Shown here piece after piece: positions 63,706 through 64,000 of a stretch of 64,000 nucleotides of DNA (its first letter is position 1; each line of letters opens with the position of its first letter). Source of the DNA: Wenjunlia vitaminophila DSM 41686. Its GTDB lineage: Bacteria; Actinomycetota; Actinomycetes; Streptomycetales; Streptomycetaceae. Location: positions 124,001-188,000 of the forward strand of contig NZ_KB904635.1 in assembly GCF_000380165.1 (NCBI RefSeq), given 5' to 3'. The position numbers and the translations under genes were made by a program. Under the pieces are notes generated by a model that saw only the letters and a program-made list of their open reading frames with translations, was not told the origin of the DNA and did not search any database.

Positions 63706-64000
63706 GTGACCGGCGCCCTGGTCGCGGGGCTGGCGGCGGGGTACGGCATCGCCGTGCCGGTGGGTGCGATAGCCCCGCTGCTGATCAGCCTCACGGCCCG
63801 CACGTCGTTCCGCGTCGGCGCCGCCGCGGCACTCGGGGTGGCCACCGCCGACGGGTTGTTCTGCCTGCTGGTGGTCGCCGGGGGCAGGGCGGTGAAGCAG
63901 TGGGTCGAACCGGTGGCGCGGCCGATGACCTTGCTGGGGGCGGTCGTCCTGCTGGGCTGGGCGGCCCACACCGCCTTCACCGCGGTACGGGCCCACCGCA
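63706..64000 (+). CDS. LysE family exporter, partial
   Basis: From GTG 63706 the frame is open to the end of the window (98 codons). It encodes an N-terminal LysE-type sequence: GLAAGYGIAVPVGAIAPLLI, FRVGAAAALGVATADGLFCL and MTLLGAVVLLGWAAHTAF, three helices with the PxGP-like PVGAIAP motif. LysE exporters expel amino acids such as lysine or homoserine. The start lacks a good Shine-Dalgarno sequence and the C-terminus is missing. Confidence 0.75.
   Translation, partial: MTGALVAGLAAGYGIAVPVGAIAPLLISLTARTSFRVGAAAALGVATADGLFCLLVVAGGRAVKQWVEPVARPMTLLGAVVLLGWAAHTAFTAVRAHR

Overview
The window comes from the chromosome of a high-GC actinomycete. Nearly every gene has GC-rich third codon positions. 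It encodes a WhiB-like protein, a mycothiol-conjugate amidase next to a DUF4307 gene and greA, a GTP-type PEP carboxykinase, a DUF1707 protein, a Flp/Tad pilus locus of actinobacterial type, and an XRE/HATPase pair. A few TTA codons suggest a Streptomyces- or Nocardiopsis-like lineage. I lean towards Nocardiopsaceae, but that is inference. No rRNA, tRNA, IS element, prophage or CRISPR array was seen.

Layout. 1-7072 holds central metabolism: a partial DUF4245 gene, glpX, a whiB-like gene, a DUF1707 protein, class I fumarase, class II fumarase and a DUF402 protein. 7305-15562 holds a methyltransferase, a GAF/SpoIIE phosphatase/HATPase, an AI-2E transporter, a transglycosylase, PIN-PhoH and uppS. 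15713-27116 holds an aldo/keto reductase and then a complete Tad pilus locus read leftwards: an unknown gene, cpaB, a cpaE-tadE fusion, tadE, tadA, tadB, tadC, flp, a tadG-like gene, a lipoprotein and an OmpA-like protein. A prepilin peptidase and a DUF192 gene lie beside it.

27290-34609 is a coherent D-amino-acid/sugar-acid catabolic island: GntP permease, RidA, IclR, a PfkB kinase, a PLP D-amino-acid deaminase and an N-acyl-D-amino-acid deacylase. An IclR-like palindrome sits in the divergent promoter. 34691-42912 holds an AlaA-type aminotransferase, PEP carboxykinase, hemolysin III, a TetR regulator and a YyaL-like protein. 42922-50045 is the accessory segment. It has a 33-bp palindrome, a 69-residue secreted peptide with four NGWD repeats, an HxD...H 2-oxoglutarate/Fe(II) dioxygenase, a TrmB/LuxR-type regulator with a divergent small protein, and a 1233-residue membrane-associated STAND NTPase with TPRs. 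50205-64000 is mostly housekeeping: mca, greA, a DrrAB-type ABC exporter, ilvA with a divergent marR, a compact sigma-like factor with a membrane partner, a metB-like gene, msrA, a decayed NUDIX gene, a tyrosine phosphatase, the XRE/HATPase pair and the start of a LysE-type exporter.

The best candidate for something undescribed is the NGWD-repeat peptide and the neighbouring dioxygenase (43052-44749), which I read as a possible peptide-modification system. Next come the in-frame CpaE-TadE fusion that keeps a prepilin-peptidase site, and the NUDIX gene broken at a tetranucleotide repeat. All functions are inferred from motifs and family knowledge; no database search was run.
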